From NCBI GenBank assembly GCA_022013895.1, contig JAKLPK010000026.1:1-37862 (forward strand): 37,862 bases of DNA, given 5' to 3'. The position numbers and the translations under genes are program-made. Positions within the stretch are counted from its first letter, which is position 1; each line of letters opens with the position of its first letter. Below the pieces are notes generated by a model. That model did not search any database, was not told where the DNA came from, and saw nothing but the letters and a program-made list of their open reading frames with translations. Positions 23,731-31,884 of this stretch are shown here, piece after piece. This DNA is from Cellulomonas sp. (GTDB taxonomy: Bacteria; Actinomycetota; Actinomycetes; Actinomycetales; Cellulomonadaceae).

Positions 23731-24885
23731 GTGGTCCTTGCCCGTCGTGCCGGCGCCGATGAACGCCCGCACCGCATCGCCCGGCTGCGGGCGGACCGGC
23801 TGGCCGCCGGGCTGCCGCTGCTCGACCTGTCCGACTCCAACCCGACCCGGTACGGGCTCGGCGCTCCCGAGGCCCTGTCCGCGGTCGCCGCCGCGACTGT
23901 TCGCGCGAGCACCTACGACCCCGACCCGCGCGGTCCACTGCCCTCCCGGGAGGCCCTCGCGGCCCTCCGCGGTGGCCGGCCCGACGACTACTGGCTGACC
24001 GCCTCGACCTCCGAGGCGTACTCCTGGCTGCTCACCCTGCTTGCCGACCCCGGTGACCTCATCGCGGTGCCCGCGCCCGGCTACCCGCTGGTGGAACCGT
24101 TGGCCAGGTTCGCCGGGGTCGGGACAGTCAGCTATCCCGTGCACTACCTGCACCCGCACGGCTGGTGGATCGACCTCGAGCGGCTGGACGCCCTGGTGCA
24201 GGACCCCCGGGTGCGCGCCGTCGTGGTGGTGAGTCCGGGCAACCCGACGGGTGCCTACCTGCAGGCCGCCGAGCAGGACAGGGTCGTGGAGGCCTGCGCC
24301 CGGACCGGCACTGCGCTCATCGTGGACGAGGTGTTCGGGCCCTACGCCCTGGACGGGCGGCCGAGCTCGGCGGCCGCGACGTCCGGCTGCCTCACCTTCA
24401 CCCTCGACGGGCTGTCGAAGCTGCTGTGCGCACCGCAGCTCAAGCTCGGTTGGCTGCGGGTGTCAGGGCCCGCGGCCCAGCTCGCGGAGGTGGGCCGTGC
24501 GCTGGACCAGGTGGCCGATGCGTTCCTGTCGGTCGGGGCACCCGTCGCCCTCGCGCTGCCTGAGCTGCTCGCGCTGGCACCGGGGTCGGTGGCGCGCACC
24601 CGGGAGCGGTTGAGGGTCAACCTCGCCACGGCCCGTCGGGTGCTCGACGAGCAGTACCGGGTGCGCAGGTGCGATGGGGGCTGGACCTTCCTGGTCGACG
24701 TGCCGCGCTACCTGGCCGATGACGACCTGGCCGCCGCCCTGCTCGACGCCGGGCTCTGGGCGCACCCCGGCTGGCTCTACGACCTGGACTCCCCGGGCGC
24801 TCTGGCACTGTCCCTGCTCCCGGAACCGGCGACGTTCGAGACCGGCTGCATGCGGCTGCGGGCGGCGGTCGACGCCCTCGCCTGA
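23731..24885 (+). CDS. PLP-dependent class I/II aminotransferase
   Basis: A 384-aa fold-type I aminotransferase. The PLP lysine is Lys230 in LDGLSKLLCAPQLKLGWL, with Arg/Lys phosphate contacts expected just after. Other class I features are DSNPTRYGLG, YDPDPRGPLPSREALA (cf. Y.p..G....R..), SPGNPTGAYL and VDEVFGPYAL (Asp contacting the PLP nitrogen). The family includes aspartate, aromatic and MalY-like beta-lyase members; the substrate is not inferable. It stands alone between the sugar operon and a flavoprotein, with a likely leaderless start; the flavoprotein has its own box, so they may be separately transcribed. Confidence 0.9.
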   Translation: MVLARRAGADERPHRIARLRADRLAAGLPLLDLSDSNPTRYGLGAPEALSAVAAATVRASTYDPDPRGPLPSREALAALRGGRPDDYWLTASTSEAYSWLLTLLADPGDLIAVPAPGYPLVEPLARFAGVGTVSYPVHYLHPHGWWIDLERLDALVQDPRVRAVVVVSPGNPTGAYLQAAEQDRVVEACARTGTALIVDEVFGPYALDGRPSSAAATSGCLTFTLDGLSKLLCAPQLKLGWLRVSGPAAQLAEVGRALDQVADAFLSVGAPVALALPELLALAPGSVARTRERLRVNLATARRVLDEQYRVRRCDGGWTFLVDVPRYLADDDLAAALLDAGLWAHPGWLYDLDSPGALALSLLPEPATFETGCMRLRAAVDALA

Positions 24886-24951
24886 CGGCACCCGACGCGC
24901 TGGGCGGGCGTCCGACCTGCGCCGCGGCGGAGCACCCCGCACGATGGGCGG

Positions 24952-26385
24952 GTGGAGATCTTCGACGTCATCGTCATCGGAGCCGGCGCGGTCGGCGAGA
25001 ACGCGGCCGATCGTGCGGCTCGCACCGGGCTGACCGTCGCGCTCATCGAGGCCGAGCTGGTCGGCGGTGAGTGCTCGTACTGGGCGTGCATGCCGTCCAA
25101 GGCGCTGCTGCGTCCGGGTGCGGTCCTGGCGGACGCCCGGGACGCCGCGGGGGTGAGCGGCGCCACGATCGATCCCGCCGCGGTCTTCGCCCGTCGTGAC
25201 GAGGTGACCGCGCACTGGCACGACGCCGGTCAGGCCGCGTGGGTGGCCGGTGCCGGACTGACCCTGGTGCGTGGCCGTGCCCGGTTCACCGCCCCGCGCA
25301 CCCTCGTCGTGACGGCCGAGGGCAGCTCGCGTGAGCTGGTCGCCCGGCATGCGGTCGTGCTGGCGACAGGGTCGGTCCCGGTGCTGCCGGAGGTCCCGGG
25401 ACTGACGGCGGCGCGGCCGTGGACCTCGCGCGAGGCGACCTCTGCCGACCATGTGCCCCGCCGGTTGGCCATCATCGGCGGCGGTGTGGTCGCCGTGGAG
25501 ATGGCCGGTGCCTACGCCGCGCTCGGTGCGCAGGTGACCGTGCTGGTCAGGGGATCGAGGTTGTTGCCGAGGGCCGAGCCCTTCGCCGGGGAGGCCGTCG
25601 CGAGAGCCCTCGCCGAGGCGGGGGTCGAGCTGCTGCTGGACGCCCAGGCGGTGGCGGTGCAGCGGGATGGCGATGGTGTGCACCTGGTGCTGGACAGCGC
25701 CGGCGAGAACAACCGGCTGGACGTCGATGAGCTACTGGTGGCCGTGGGGCGTCGGCCCGCCGTTGACGGGCTGGGTCTGGAGGCAGCCGGGCTGGCCCCC
25801 GGGTCGCCGCTCCGGGTGGACGATGCGGGTCTCGTGCTGGCGGTGGACGGTGGCTGGCTGTTCGCCGTCGGTGACGTCTCAGGTCGCACGGCGACCACCC
25901 ATCAGGGCAAGTACGACGCACGCGTGGTCGGTGATGTGGTGGCCGCGCGGTTCGGCACCGATGCCACGCGGGTTGCGGCCGAGGCCGCCGCGGGGGACTG
26001 GTCCCGCTACCGTGCGAGCGCCGACCACGGCGCCGTCCCGCAGGTGGTCTTCACCAGGCCCGAGGTCGCCTGGGTCGGTCGCACGTTGGCCCAGGCCCAG
26101 GACGAGGGGCTGGTCGCCCGCGCCGTCGACTACGACCTGGCGAACCTGGCGGGTGCCAGCGTCCTGTCACCGGTGTACGAGGGCCGCGCCCGGTTCGTCG
26201 TGGACGAGGAAGCGAAGGTGCTGCTCGGCGCGACGTTCGTCGGCCCCGGGGTCGCCGAGCTGCTGCACGCGGCCACGGTGGCGGTCGTCGGCCAGGTTCC
26301 GCTGGACCGGCTGTGGCACGCGGTGCCCGCCTACCCGACTCTCTCGGAGGTCTGGCTGCGATTCCTCGAGAACTACGGTCTGTAG
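24952..26385 (+). CDS. FAD-dependent pyridine nucleotide-disulfide oxidoreductase
   Basis: A 477-aa flavoprotein of the dihydrolipoamide dehydrogenase/mercuric reductase family. FAD site VIGAGAVGENAA (residues 8-19); redox-active disulfide CSYWAC (Cys41 and Cys46) followed by MPSK; NAD(P) site IIGGGVVAVEMAGAYA (about 175-190); second FAD motif LFAVGDVSG. The C-terminal dimer interface normally carries the HPT catalytic histidine of lipoamide dehydrogenase; here it reads VPAYPTLSEVW with Tyr461, so it is unlikely to reduce lipoamide and its substrate is unknown. CACGAT lies 6 nt before the GTG at 24952. Single gene; convergent with the betaine transporter, with a strong terminator between. Confidence 0.9.
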   Translation: MEIFDVIVIGAGAVGENAADRAARTGLTVALIEAELVGGECSYWACMPSKALLRPGAVLADARDAAGVSGATIDPAAVFARRDEVTAHWHDAGQAAWVAGAGLTLVRGRARFTAPRTLVVTAEGSSRELVARHAVVLATGSVPVLPEVPGLTAARPWTSREATSADHVPRRLAIIGGGVVAVEMAGAYAALGAQVTVLVRGSRLLPRAEPFAGEAVARALAEAGVELLLDAQAVAVQRDGDGVHLVLDSAGENNRLDVDELLVAVGRRPAVDGLGLEAAGLAPGSPLRVDDAGLVLAVDGGWLFAVGDVSGRTATTHQGKYDARVVGDVVAARFGTDATRVAAEAAAGDWSRYRASADHGAVPQVVFTRPEVAWVGRTLAQAQDEGLVARAVDYDLANLAGASVLSPVYEGRARFVVDEEAKVLLGATFVGPGVAELLHAATVAVVGQVPLDRLWHAVPAYPTLSEVWLRFLENYGL

Positions 26386-26390
26386 ACCGG

Positions 26391-26424
26391 GCCTGCCGAC
26401 CCGGGTGGACCCGGGTCGGCAGGC
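26391..26424. terminator. Perfect 15-bp stem terminator
   Basis: GCCTGCCGACCCGGG (26391-26405) and its exact complement (26410-26424) enclose a TGGA loop. It lies 6 nt after the oxidoreductase stop and 17 nt before the 3' end of the opposing binding-protein gene, so it can terminate both. Confidence 0.9.
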
Positions 26425-26441
26425 ATGACGGATGCGTCGGA

Positions 26442-27443
26442 TCAGCTCGACAGCGTCGGGTCCGAGGACAGGACGAGACCGATCGCCGCATCGCCCTGCC
26501 GCACGGCCTGGGCGATGAGGGCGAAGTCGAAGGACTTGAACTCGGAGAACGTGAGCCCGTAGGTGCCTTCGAGCCCGACCTGGCAGAAGGGGCGCTCCGG
26601 GCACTCCGGCGGGCCGGCGAGCACGAGGGAGCCGCAGACGGCTGCGAGCTCGCTCAACGTGGACACGTCGTGCTCCTGGGCGAACTCGGTCGTGACCGCG
26701 AAGGCGTTCTGGTCCTGGGCCGCCGAGGGTTCGCCGAGGGCGATGCCCTGCTGCTGCGCGAGCGGAGCCAGCGCGGCAACCGTCGTGTCGACGTCGGGGT
26801 TCGCGATCGAGGCTGCGTCGGCACCGTTGACCTTGGCGTTCACGAAGTCGGCGAGGGTCGCGGCGTACTCGGGGACGACGGCGACCTGGCCGGAGACCAG
26901 GGCCGGATAGTAGGTCTCCCTGCTCCCGATCGTCTGCGTCGTGGCGTCGTAGCCCGCCGAGCGCAGCACGGCTGCGTAGATCTCGGCGAGGGTGGCGCTC
27001 TCGGAGAAGTTGGCGGCGCCGACCACGACGCTCACCCCGGCACCCGAGGAGGTGTCGGTGGCGGCCAGCCCGTTGTCCGTGACGAACGCCTCGGCAGCCT
27101 GCGTCGATGTCGAACGGTCGACGTCGACGGCCTTGTTCAGGGCGATCAGGCCGGTGGTGTCCAGCGTCTGGGACACGGTGTCGAGCAGGGTGACCGCACC
27201 CGGGTTCGCCTCGGCGAACGCGAGGTTGAGCGCGGGGATCACGTTGTCGGAGTTCTGCAGGTGCTTGTCATCGGTGAGCACGGTGAGCGAGTCGCCGGCC
27301 ACGGGTGCGCAGACGGCCTGCCCGCCCGTCGCGGTGGCGGTCGACGCGGCCTGCCCGCCGCCGGAGCCCGGCGAGCCGCATGCAGCCAGCGCGAGCACTC
27401 CGGCCGCCATCGTGGCCGTCAGTGCCAGTCGTGAGGTGTGCAT
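26442..27443 (-). CDS. Betaine/choline-type ABC binding lipoprotein, circularly permuted
   Basis: A 333-aa exported lipoprotein: the signal peptide ends with lipobox LAAC, lipidated Cys22, then a Gly/Ser linker. Content matches the ProX/OsmF/OpuAC group, but the order is changed: residues 52-126 (LTVLTDDKHLQ ... LNKAVDVDRSTSTQAAEAFV) correspond to the normal C-terminal segment, and residues 138-333 (VVVGAANFSESATLAEIYAAVL, VVPEYAATLADFV, up to EFKSFDFALIAQAVRQGD) to the normal N-terminal start onward. So the family's N- and C-terminal parts are swapped. ATG 27443 is chosen because AAGGA lies about 8 nt upstream and a complete signal peptide follows; an upstream in-frame codon at 27479 is less likely. 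Quaternary-amine uptake is the likely role. Confidence 0.88.
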   Translation of the reverse strand: MHTSRLALTATMAAGVLALAACGSPGSGGGQAASTATATGGQAVCAPVAGDSLTVLTDDKHLQNSDNVIPALNLAFAEANPGAVTLLDTVSQTLDTTGLIALNKAVDVDRSTSTQAAEAFVTDNGLAATDTSSGAGVSVVVGAANFSESATLAEIYAAVLRSAGYDATTQTIGSRETYYPALVSGQVAVVPEYAATLADFVNAKVNGADAASIANPDVDTTVAALAPLAQQQGIALGEPSAAQDQNAFAVTTEFAQEHDVSTLSELAAVCGSLVLAGPPECPERPFCQVGLEGTYGLTFSEFKSFDFALIAQAVRQGDAAIGLVLSSDPTLSS

Positions 27444-27488
27444 CGTGGAGTCCTTCGTTGTCGGTGGGGTGTTTCTCATCAGAACTGG

Positions 27489-28271
27489 TCAGCCATGGGT
27501 CGGCAACCGCTCGAGGGACGGGGCGGGGCCTTCCGGGCCTGGTGGTGGACGTCGTCGGCGGACGCGATCGCGCTGGTCGGGGTCCTGCGTACCGCGGCCC
27601 GAGCGGGCCAGCGACAGCAGCCCCGCGGGGGTCAGCGCGCGCTGCCCCAGCGCCAGCAGACCCTCGGCCACGAGGCACAGCGTCGCCACGAGGAACCCGC
27701 CCGCCACGACCTGGCCGTAGTGCAGCGTGCCGAAGCCGGTGACGATGATCGTGCCGAGGCTCCGGCCCCCGACCAGTGCTGCGAGCGGCACCGTGGCGAC
27801 CACCTGCACCGCGGCGGTCCGCACACCGGCACCGATGACGGGCACGGCGAGCGGCAGCTCGACCGTCCACAGCCGGTGCCAGCGCGACATCCCCATACCG
27901 GTGGCTGCGTCGACGGCTTGGTGGTCCACGCCGGCCAGACCGTCGACCGCGCCGGTCAGCAGTGGCGGGAGCGCAAACACCGCACAGGCCAGGATGGTGG
28001 CGGTCGAGCCGAACAGGCCGCTGGCCGCGAGCAGCGTGAGCAGGGCCAGGGTCGGTAGTGCGCGCGTGGTGTTGGCGACGACCACGCCGAGCCGCGCCCC
28101 GCGCCCTCGCCGTCCGAGCCACAGTCCGAGCGGCAGTGCGACCAGGCAGGCCAGCGCGACCGCGATGACCGAGATCCAGAGGTGCGCCCAGGTCAGGGCG
28201 AGCACGCCGCTGGGCCCTGTCCAGTTCAGCGGGTCGTTGAGCCAGCGCACGGCCTCGGTGACGATGTCCAC
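27489..28271 (-). CDS. Betaine/choline-type ABC permease
   Basis: A 260-aa membrane protein of the ProW/OpuCB family with five or six predicted helices. The EAA-like loop reads DAATGMGMSRWHRLWTVELPLAVPVI, typical for this permease type, followed by GAGVRTAAVQVVATVPLAALVGG. The C-terminal 45 residues are Arg/Pro-rich and cytoplasmic and longer than usual. It starts 1 nt after the other permease's stop and is followed by the binding protein, in the same minus-strand operon. Confidence 0.92.
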   Translation of the reverse strand: MDIVTEAVRWLNDPLNWTGPSGVLALTWAHLWISVIAVALACLVALPLGLWLGRRGRGARLGVVVANTTRALPTLALLTLLAASGLFGSTATILACAVFALPPLLTGAVDGLAGVDHQAVDAATGMGMSRWHRLWTVELPLAVPVIGAGVRTAAVQVVATVPLAALVGGRSLGTIIVTGFGTLHYGQVVAGGFLVATLCLVAEGLLALGQRALTPAGLLSLARSGRGTQDPDQRDRVRRRRPPPGPEGPAPSLERLPTHG

Positions 28272-28272
28272 G

Positions 28273-28929
28273 TCAGCGCACCTGCCACGGCGTCGCGAGC
28301 CGTCCGGCCACAGCCAGCACCAGGTCGGCGACCAGCGCGAGGACCAGGCACAGCAGGGTCGCCGTCATGATCTCGGCGTGATAGTTCGACCGGAACCCGC
28401 GGAACAGCAGCTGGCCGAGCCCGCCGGCGCCGACCACAACACCGACCGTGGTGAGTGCGACGGTGCTCACCGTGGCCAGCCGGAGCGCGGAGACCATGGT
28501 GGGCAGCGCGAGCGGTAGCTCGACCTTCCACAGCATCGCGGTCGACGAGAAACCCATCCCGCGGGCCGCGTCCTTGACCGCCGGGTCGACCCCACCGAGC
28601 CCGACGAGCACACCGCGCACGAGCAGCAGCAGCGCGTAGAGCACGAGCCCGATGAGCACCGTCACCCGGCCGATCCCGGTGTACGGCGCGAGCACGGCGA
28701 ACAGGGCCAGCGAGGGGATCGTGTAGAGCACACCGGCCGTCGAGAGCAGCGGACCGGCCAGCCGAGGACGCCGGTGAGCGAGCATCCCCAGCGGAAGCGC
28801 GACGGCCGCGGCGATCACGACCGCCTCGACCGTCAGACCCACGTGCTGACCGAGCGCGGCCAGCACATCACCGGCGTTGTCGCGCAGGTACTGCGCTGAC
28901 AGCCAGGGGTTCGGCGGGACGTCGGCCAT
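28273..28929 (-). CDS. Betaine/choline-type ABC permease
   Basis: A 218-aa permease of the same family: helices through VGLTVEAVVIAAAVALPLGMLAH, STAGVLYTIPSLALFAVLAPY and VLIGLVLYALLLLVRGVLVGL; the EAA loop is DAARGMGFSSTAMLWKVELPLALPTM. The two permeases form a heterodimer pore. TAGCCT (28943-28938) lies 8 nt before the ATG, so it is the leaderless first gene of the minus-strand transporter operon (permease, permease, binding protein), while the ATPase is on the plus strand in a divergent transcript. Confidence 0.92.
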   Translation of the reverse strand: MADVPPNPWLSAQYLRDNAGDVLAALGQHVGLTVEAVVIAAAVALPLGMLAHRRPRLAGPLLSTAGVLYTIPSLALFAVLAPYTGIGRVTVLIGLVLYALLLLVRGVLVGLGGVDPAVKDAARGMGFSSTAMLWKVELPLALPTMVSALRLATVSTVALTTVGVVVGAGGLGQLLFRGFRSNYHAEIMTATLLCLVLALVADLVLAVAGRLATPWQVR

Positions 28930-28937
28930 GGTCGCGG

Positions 28938-28987
28938 AGGCTAGACCCGGCCACTGACACGCGCCTGTCGGAGGTGGCGGATAGTGT
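28938..28987. promoter_or_regulatory. Divergent promoters of the betaine-type transporter
   Basis: Minus strand: TAGCCT at 28943-28938, 8 nt before the permease ATG. Plus strand: TAGTGT at 28982-28987, 7 nt before the ATPase GTG at 28995. The two -10 boxes are 38 bp apart, so one regulator could control both halves of the transporter. No obvious palindrome was recognised between them. Confidence 0.5.
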
Positions 28988-28994
28988 CGGGCAG

Positions 28995-29981
28995 GTGACA
29001 GCGGCGATCGTCTATGAGCATGTGCGCAAGGAGTACGCCGGGCGTGCGGCGGTGGCAGACCTGTCCCTGGAGGTCCACGAGCACGAGCTCCTCGTCCTGG
29101 TCGGTGCCTCGGGCTGCGGCAAGTCGACGACGCTGCGGATGGCCAACCGCCTCGTCGAACCGACCTCGGGCCGCATCTGGCTGCAGGGCGAGGACGTGAC
29201 GCACGTCGACCCCGTCGCGCTGCGCCGTCGGATCGGGTACGTGATCCAAGGCGTCGGTCTGTTCGCCCACCGCACGGTCGCGCAGAACGTCGCGACCATC
29301 CCCGGTCTGCTGGGCTGGGACCGGCGGCGTACGGCGGCCCGGGTCGACGAGCTGCTCGACCTGGTCGGGCTGGACCCCGAGGTCTACGCCCGGCGCTACC
29401 CGCACGAGCTGTCGGGGGGCGAGCGGCAGCGCATCGGGGTGGCGCGCGCGCTGGCGGCCGATCCGCCGGTGCTGCTCATGGACGAGCCGTTCGGCGCGGT
29501 CGACCCGGTCGGCCGCCAGCGTCTGCAGGACGAGTTCCTCGCGCTGCAGAAACGGCTCGGTACCACGGTGATGCTGGTCACGCACGATGTCGACGAGGCG
29601 GTGCGGATGGCGGACCGGGTCGCGGTGCTGTCGGCCGGCGCGTACGTCGAACAGCTCGCCGACCCGCTCACGATCGTCGCGCGCAGCGCGAGCGCGGTCG
29701 TCACCGATCTGGTGGCCCGCGGCAAGGTGGCCCGGTTGCTGGCACTCGGAAGCCTGGCGTCCGAGGATCTGCTCGACGTCGGCGAGGGCGGTGCGCAGTC
29801 GCCGACCGTGGTCCTGGGAGCCGAGCTGGGCGACGTCCTGGCGACCCTGCTCGAGGACGGCGGCGGGTCGGTCGTGGTCGTGGACCGCACTGGCGCACCG
29901 GTCGGGCGGGCCGATGCGGGGACCGTGCTGAGGGCGTTGCAGCGGCTCGCGCCGGCGAGCGTCGGTACGCTGCCGAGGTGA
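28995..29981 (+). CDS. Betaine/choline-type ABC transporter ATPase
   Basis: A 328-aa cytoplasmic ATPase of the ProV/OpuCA group. Walker A GASGCGKST (residues 37-45), Q-loop YVIQGVGLFAH, signature LSGGERQRIGVARAL, Walker B VLLMDEPFGAVDP and the His switch THDVDEA. The C-terminal 80 residues (ending GSVVVVDRTGAPVGRADAGTVLRAL) look like one CBS-like module, short relative to the two CBS domains that sense ionic strength in osmoregulated transporters. GTG 28995 is preferred to an in-frame GTG at 28974 because TAGTGT lies 7 nt upstream. It is divergent from the permease/binding-protein operon and overlaps the ATP-grasp gene (GTGA). Confidence 0.92.
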   Translation: MTAAIVYEHVRKEYAGRAAVADLSLEVHEHELLVLVGASGCGKSTTLRMANRLVEPTSGRIWLQGEDVTHVDPVALRRRIGYVIQGVGLFAHRTVAQNVATIPGLLGWDRRRTAARVDELLDLVGLDPEVYARRYPHELSGGERQRIGVARALAADPPVLLMDEPFGAVDPVGRQRLQDEFLALQKRLGTTVMLVTHDVDEAVRMADRVAVLSAGAYVEQLADPLTIVARSASAVVTDLVARGKVARLLALGSLASEDLLDVGEGGAQSPTVVLGAELGDVLATLLEDGGGSVVVVDRTGAPVGRADAGTVLRALQRLAPASVGTLPR

Positions 29982-30913
29982 CCGAACCCAGCACGCCCAC
30001 CGCCCGTCTCGCCCTGGCGACCTGCGCCGAGCTCCCGCAGCTCGACACCCCGGACCAGGAGCTGCGTGCGGCGTTGGCCGATCGCGGTGTCCCGACGGAC
30101 GTCGTGGTGTGGGACGACCCGACCATCGACTGGGCCACCTACGGCGATGTGCTCATCCGTTCGACCTGGGACTACACGTCGCGCCCGCAGCAGTTCGCCG
30201 ACTGGACGCGGCGGGTCGAGCAGACCGGTGCGCTCCTCAACCCGGCCGATGTGGTGGCCTGGAACCTCGACAAGACCTACCTGCGCGATCTGGAGACGCG
30301 GGGGCTGCCGATCGTCCCGACGATCTGGCTCGACCCCGAGCGGAACCTCGACGCGCGCGGCATCCACACGCGCTTCCCCGCCTTCGGCGACTTCGTCATC
30401 AAACCGACGGTCTCGGCGGGCTCGCGGGACACCGGTCGGTACGACGCCTCCGTCACCCAGTCGCGGGCCCTGGCGATCACCCACACCAAGAACCTGCTCG
30501 CGGTCGGGCGCCACGTGATGGTGCAGCGCTACCTGAGCCAGGTCGACACGGTCGGCGAGACCGCACTGGTCTACGTCGACGGCCAGTTCAGCCATGCGGT
30601 CCGCAAGGGCGCGCTGCTGGACGGGCCGTACCGGGCCGACGAGACCCCGGGGGTGCTCTACCGCGAGGAGAAGATGGCTGCCCGTGAGCCGAGCCCCGCG
30701 GAGCGCGAGCTGGCCGACCGGGTCGTCGCCGAGCTCCCGCTGGTGTTCCCGAGCCTCGACAAGCCGCTGCTCTACACGCGCGTCGACCTGATCCCGGACG
30801 ACCACGGCGCACCTGTGATCCTCGAGGTCGAGCTCATCGAGCCGTCGCTCTTCTTCGAGCACGCCCCCGGTTCGGTGGGGCGGTTCGCGGACGCCGTCGT
30901 CGCGCGCCTGTAG
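29978..30913 (+). CDS. ATP-grasp fold ligase-like protein
   Basis: A 311-aa ATP-grasp-domain protein related to glutathione-synthetase/RimK-type ligases. The ATP-binding strand region FGDFVIKPTVSAGSRDTGRY (near residues 128-148) and the metal-binding end LIPDDHGAPVILEVELIEPSLFFEHAPGS (acidic residues followed by Glu/Asn-like position) are visible. The N-terminal domain with VLIRSTWDYTSRP matches an actinobacterial ATP-grasp family of unknown substrate. The GTG start overlaps the ABC ATPase stop by 4 nt, so the two are translationally coupled; whether they share a pathway is unknown. A hairpin follows the stop. Confidence 0.82.
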   Translation: MTEPSTPTARLALATCAELPQLDTPDQELRAALADRGVPTDVVVWDDPTIDWATYGDVLIRSTWDYTSRPQQFADWTRRVEQTGALLNPADVVAWNLDKTYLRDLETRGLPIVPTIWLDPERNLDARGIHTRFPAFGDFVIKPTVSAGSRDTGRYDASVTQSRALAITHTKNLLAVGRHVMVQRYLSQVDTVGETALVYVDGQFSHAVRKGALLDGPYRADETPGVLYREEKMAAREPSPAERELADRVVAELPLVFPSLDKPLLYTRVDLIPDDHGAPVILEVELIEPSLFFEHAPGSVGRFADAVVARL

Positions 30914-30915
30914 CG

Positions 30916-30951
30916 CGCCCGTCGCCGGGTCCACGGGCGGGTCGACGGGCG
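30916..30951 (+). terminator. Hairpin terminator after the ATP-grasp gene
   Basis: CGCCCGTCG (30916-30924) pairs exactly with CGACGGGCG (30943-30951); the 18-nt interior can pair further (CCG/CGG). It starts 2 nt after the stop codon and precedes the tRNA-His promoter. Confidence 0.7.
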
Positions 30952-30974
30952 TCAGAGGCGCCCTGCGGAGCCGC

Positions 30975-31006
30975 TACACTTGTTCGTCGGCCCGCGTTCG
31001 CGCGGG
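30975..31006 (+). promoter_or_regulatory. tRNA-His promoter and 5' leader hairpin
   Basis: TACACT (30975-30980) is a good -10 box about 30 nt upstream of the tRNA. Within the leader, CCCGCG-TTCG-CGCGGG (30991-31006) forms a perfect 6-bp stem with a TTCG tetraloop, ending 4 nt before the tRNA. It may help shape the precursor for RNase P processing (inference). Confidence 0.5.
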
Positions 31007-31010
31007 TCAT

Positions 31011-31087
31011 GGTGGCTATAGCTCAGTTGGTAGAGCACCTGGTTGTGGTCCAGGGGGTCGCGGGTTCAAGTCCCGTTAGCCACCCCA
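31011..31087 (+). tRNA. tRNA-His (GUG anticodon) with encoded G-1 and CCA
   Basis: Acceptor GTGGCTA (31012-31018) pairs with TAGCCAC (31077-31083); G at 31011 opposes C at 31084, the G-1:C73 pair specific to histidine tRNA. Anticodon GTG at 31045-31047 within CCTGGTTGTGGTCCAGG; T-loop GTTCAAGTC; CCA is encoded at 31085-31087. Confidence 0.97.
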
Positions 31088-31155
31088 TGCATGTCGGTCG
31101 ATGACCGGCCGGAGCCCTTGCGCCGAGTGCGCCCGGTCTCCTGCGGCGCGGCTCC

Positions 31156-31782
31156 TCACGACGTGGCGAAGGAGAGCCCGGCGTCCTGGCCGTTCACGAC
31201 CCGCCACTGACCGCCCGCGACCTGGTCGGAGGGCACCGCGACGCACACGTCCCCGGTGGCGGTGTCACCGTCGGCCCACAACGGTTCGGCCATGACCAGG
31301 GGTGTGGCCGTCGCGCAGGGTGTCCCGGACGAGCCGCTGTACTCGGTGCCATCGGCGGCCACGTACGAGTACGTCAACGACTGCCAGGCGGAGGTGCCCT
31401 CCGAAGCGAGGTCGCCGCCCTGAGCCGTGACGGCCGCCGCCGAGATGGTGAGCGAGAACGTCGCGACGACGAAGGTCTCGTCCTCGGCCGGTCGACGGTC
31501 CGCCGGGACGGCGGTCTCGGTGGGGACCGCGGAGTCGAGGTTGGTCGCGAGCAGCGCCACCGTCCAGGCCGACCCCTCGACGAGGATGTGCGACTGCCCC
31601 GGGTGCAGCGGATCGCTCGTCGTGCCGGCGACGGTGGGGGCCGGCGTCGCCACGACGGCGGTGCCGGCCAGGGCGTTGACCACGGCGTCGTCGGTCGAAC
31701 CCCCGCTGCATCCCGCCAGGCCCAGGGCCAGGGCCATCAGCCCAAGGAGCGACAGGGCGATCGTTCGTCTCGTCTGCATCAC
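31156..31782 (-). CDS. Predicted lipoprotein of unknown function
   Basis: A 208-aa exported lipoprotein: signal peptide TIALSLLGLMALALGLAGC with lipobox LAGC, lipidated Cys25. The mature part has a DUF4352-like beta-sandwich character (residues about 60-190: WTVALLATNLDSAV..., ETFVVATFSLTISAAAV, DGTEYSG) with two cysteines (SGTPCATA and GDVCVAV) that could form a disulfide. The GTG at 31782 is chosen because AGGAGG lies 7 nt upstream; ATG 31779 gives nearly the same protein. No enzymatic motif. It lies between tRNA-His and orn, on the orn strand. Confidence 0.8.
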   Translation of the reverse strand: MMQTRRTIALSLLGLMALALGLAGCSGGSTDDAVVNALAGTAVVATPAPTVAGTTSDPLHPGQSHILVEGSAWTVALLATNLDSAVPTETAVPADRRPAEDETFVVATFSLTISAAAVTAQGGDLASEGTSAWQSLTYSYVAADGTEYSGSSGTPCATATPLVMAEPLWADGDTATGDVCVAVPSDQVAGGQWRVVNGQDAGLSFATS

Positions 31783-31884
31783 GGTGCGGCCTCCTCTGCG
31801 TCCCGAGCACCGTATCGTCGCCGGCGCGGGCACCGTCCGTGCGGGCGAAGGCGGTTGCAGCCCCCGGTCGGAGCGCAGCCCCGG

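Noticed and set aside
24463-25683. 406-aa minus-strand frame across the aminotransferase and flavoprotein
   Set aside because: Composition is shadow-like and it crosses two genuine genes on the other strand.
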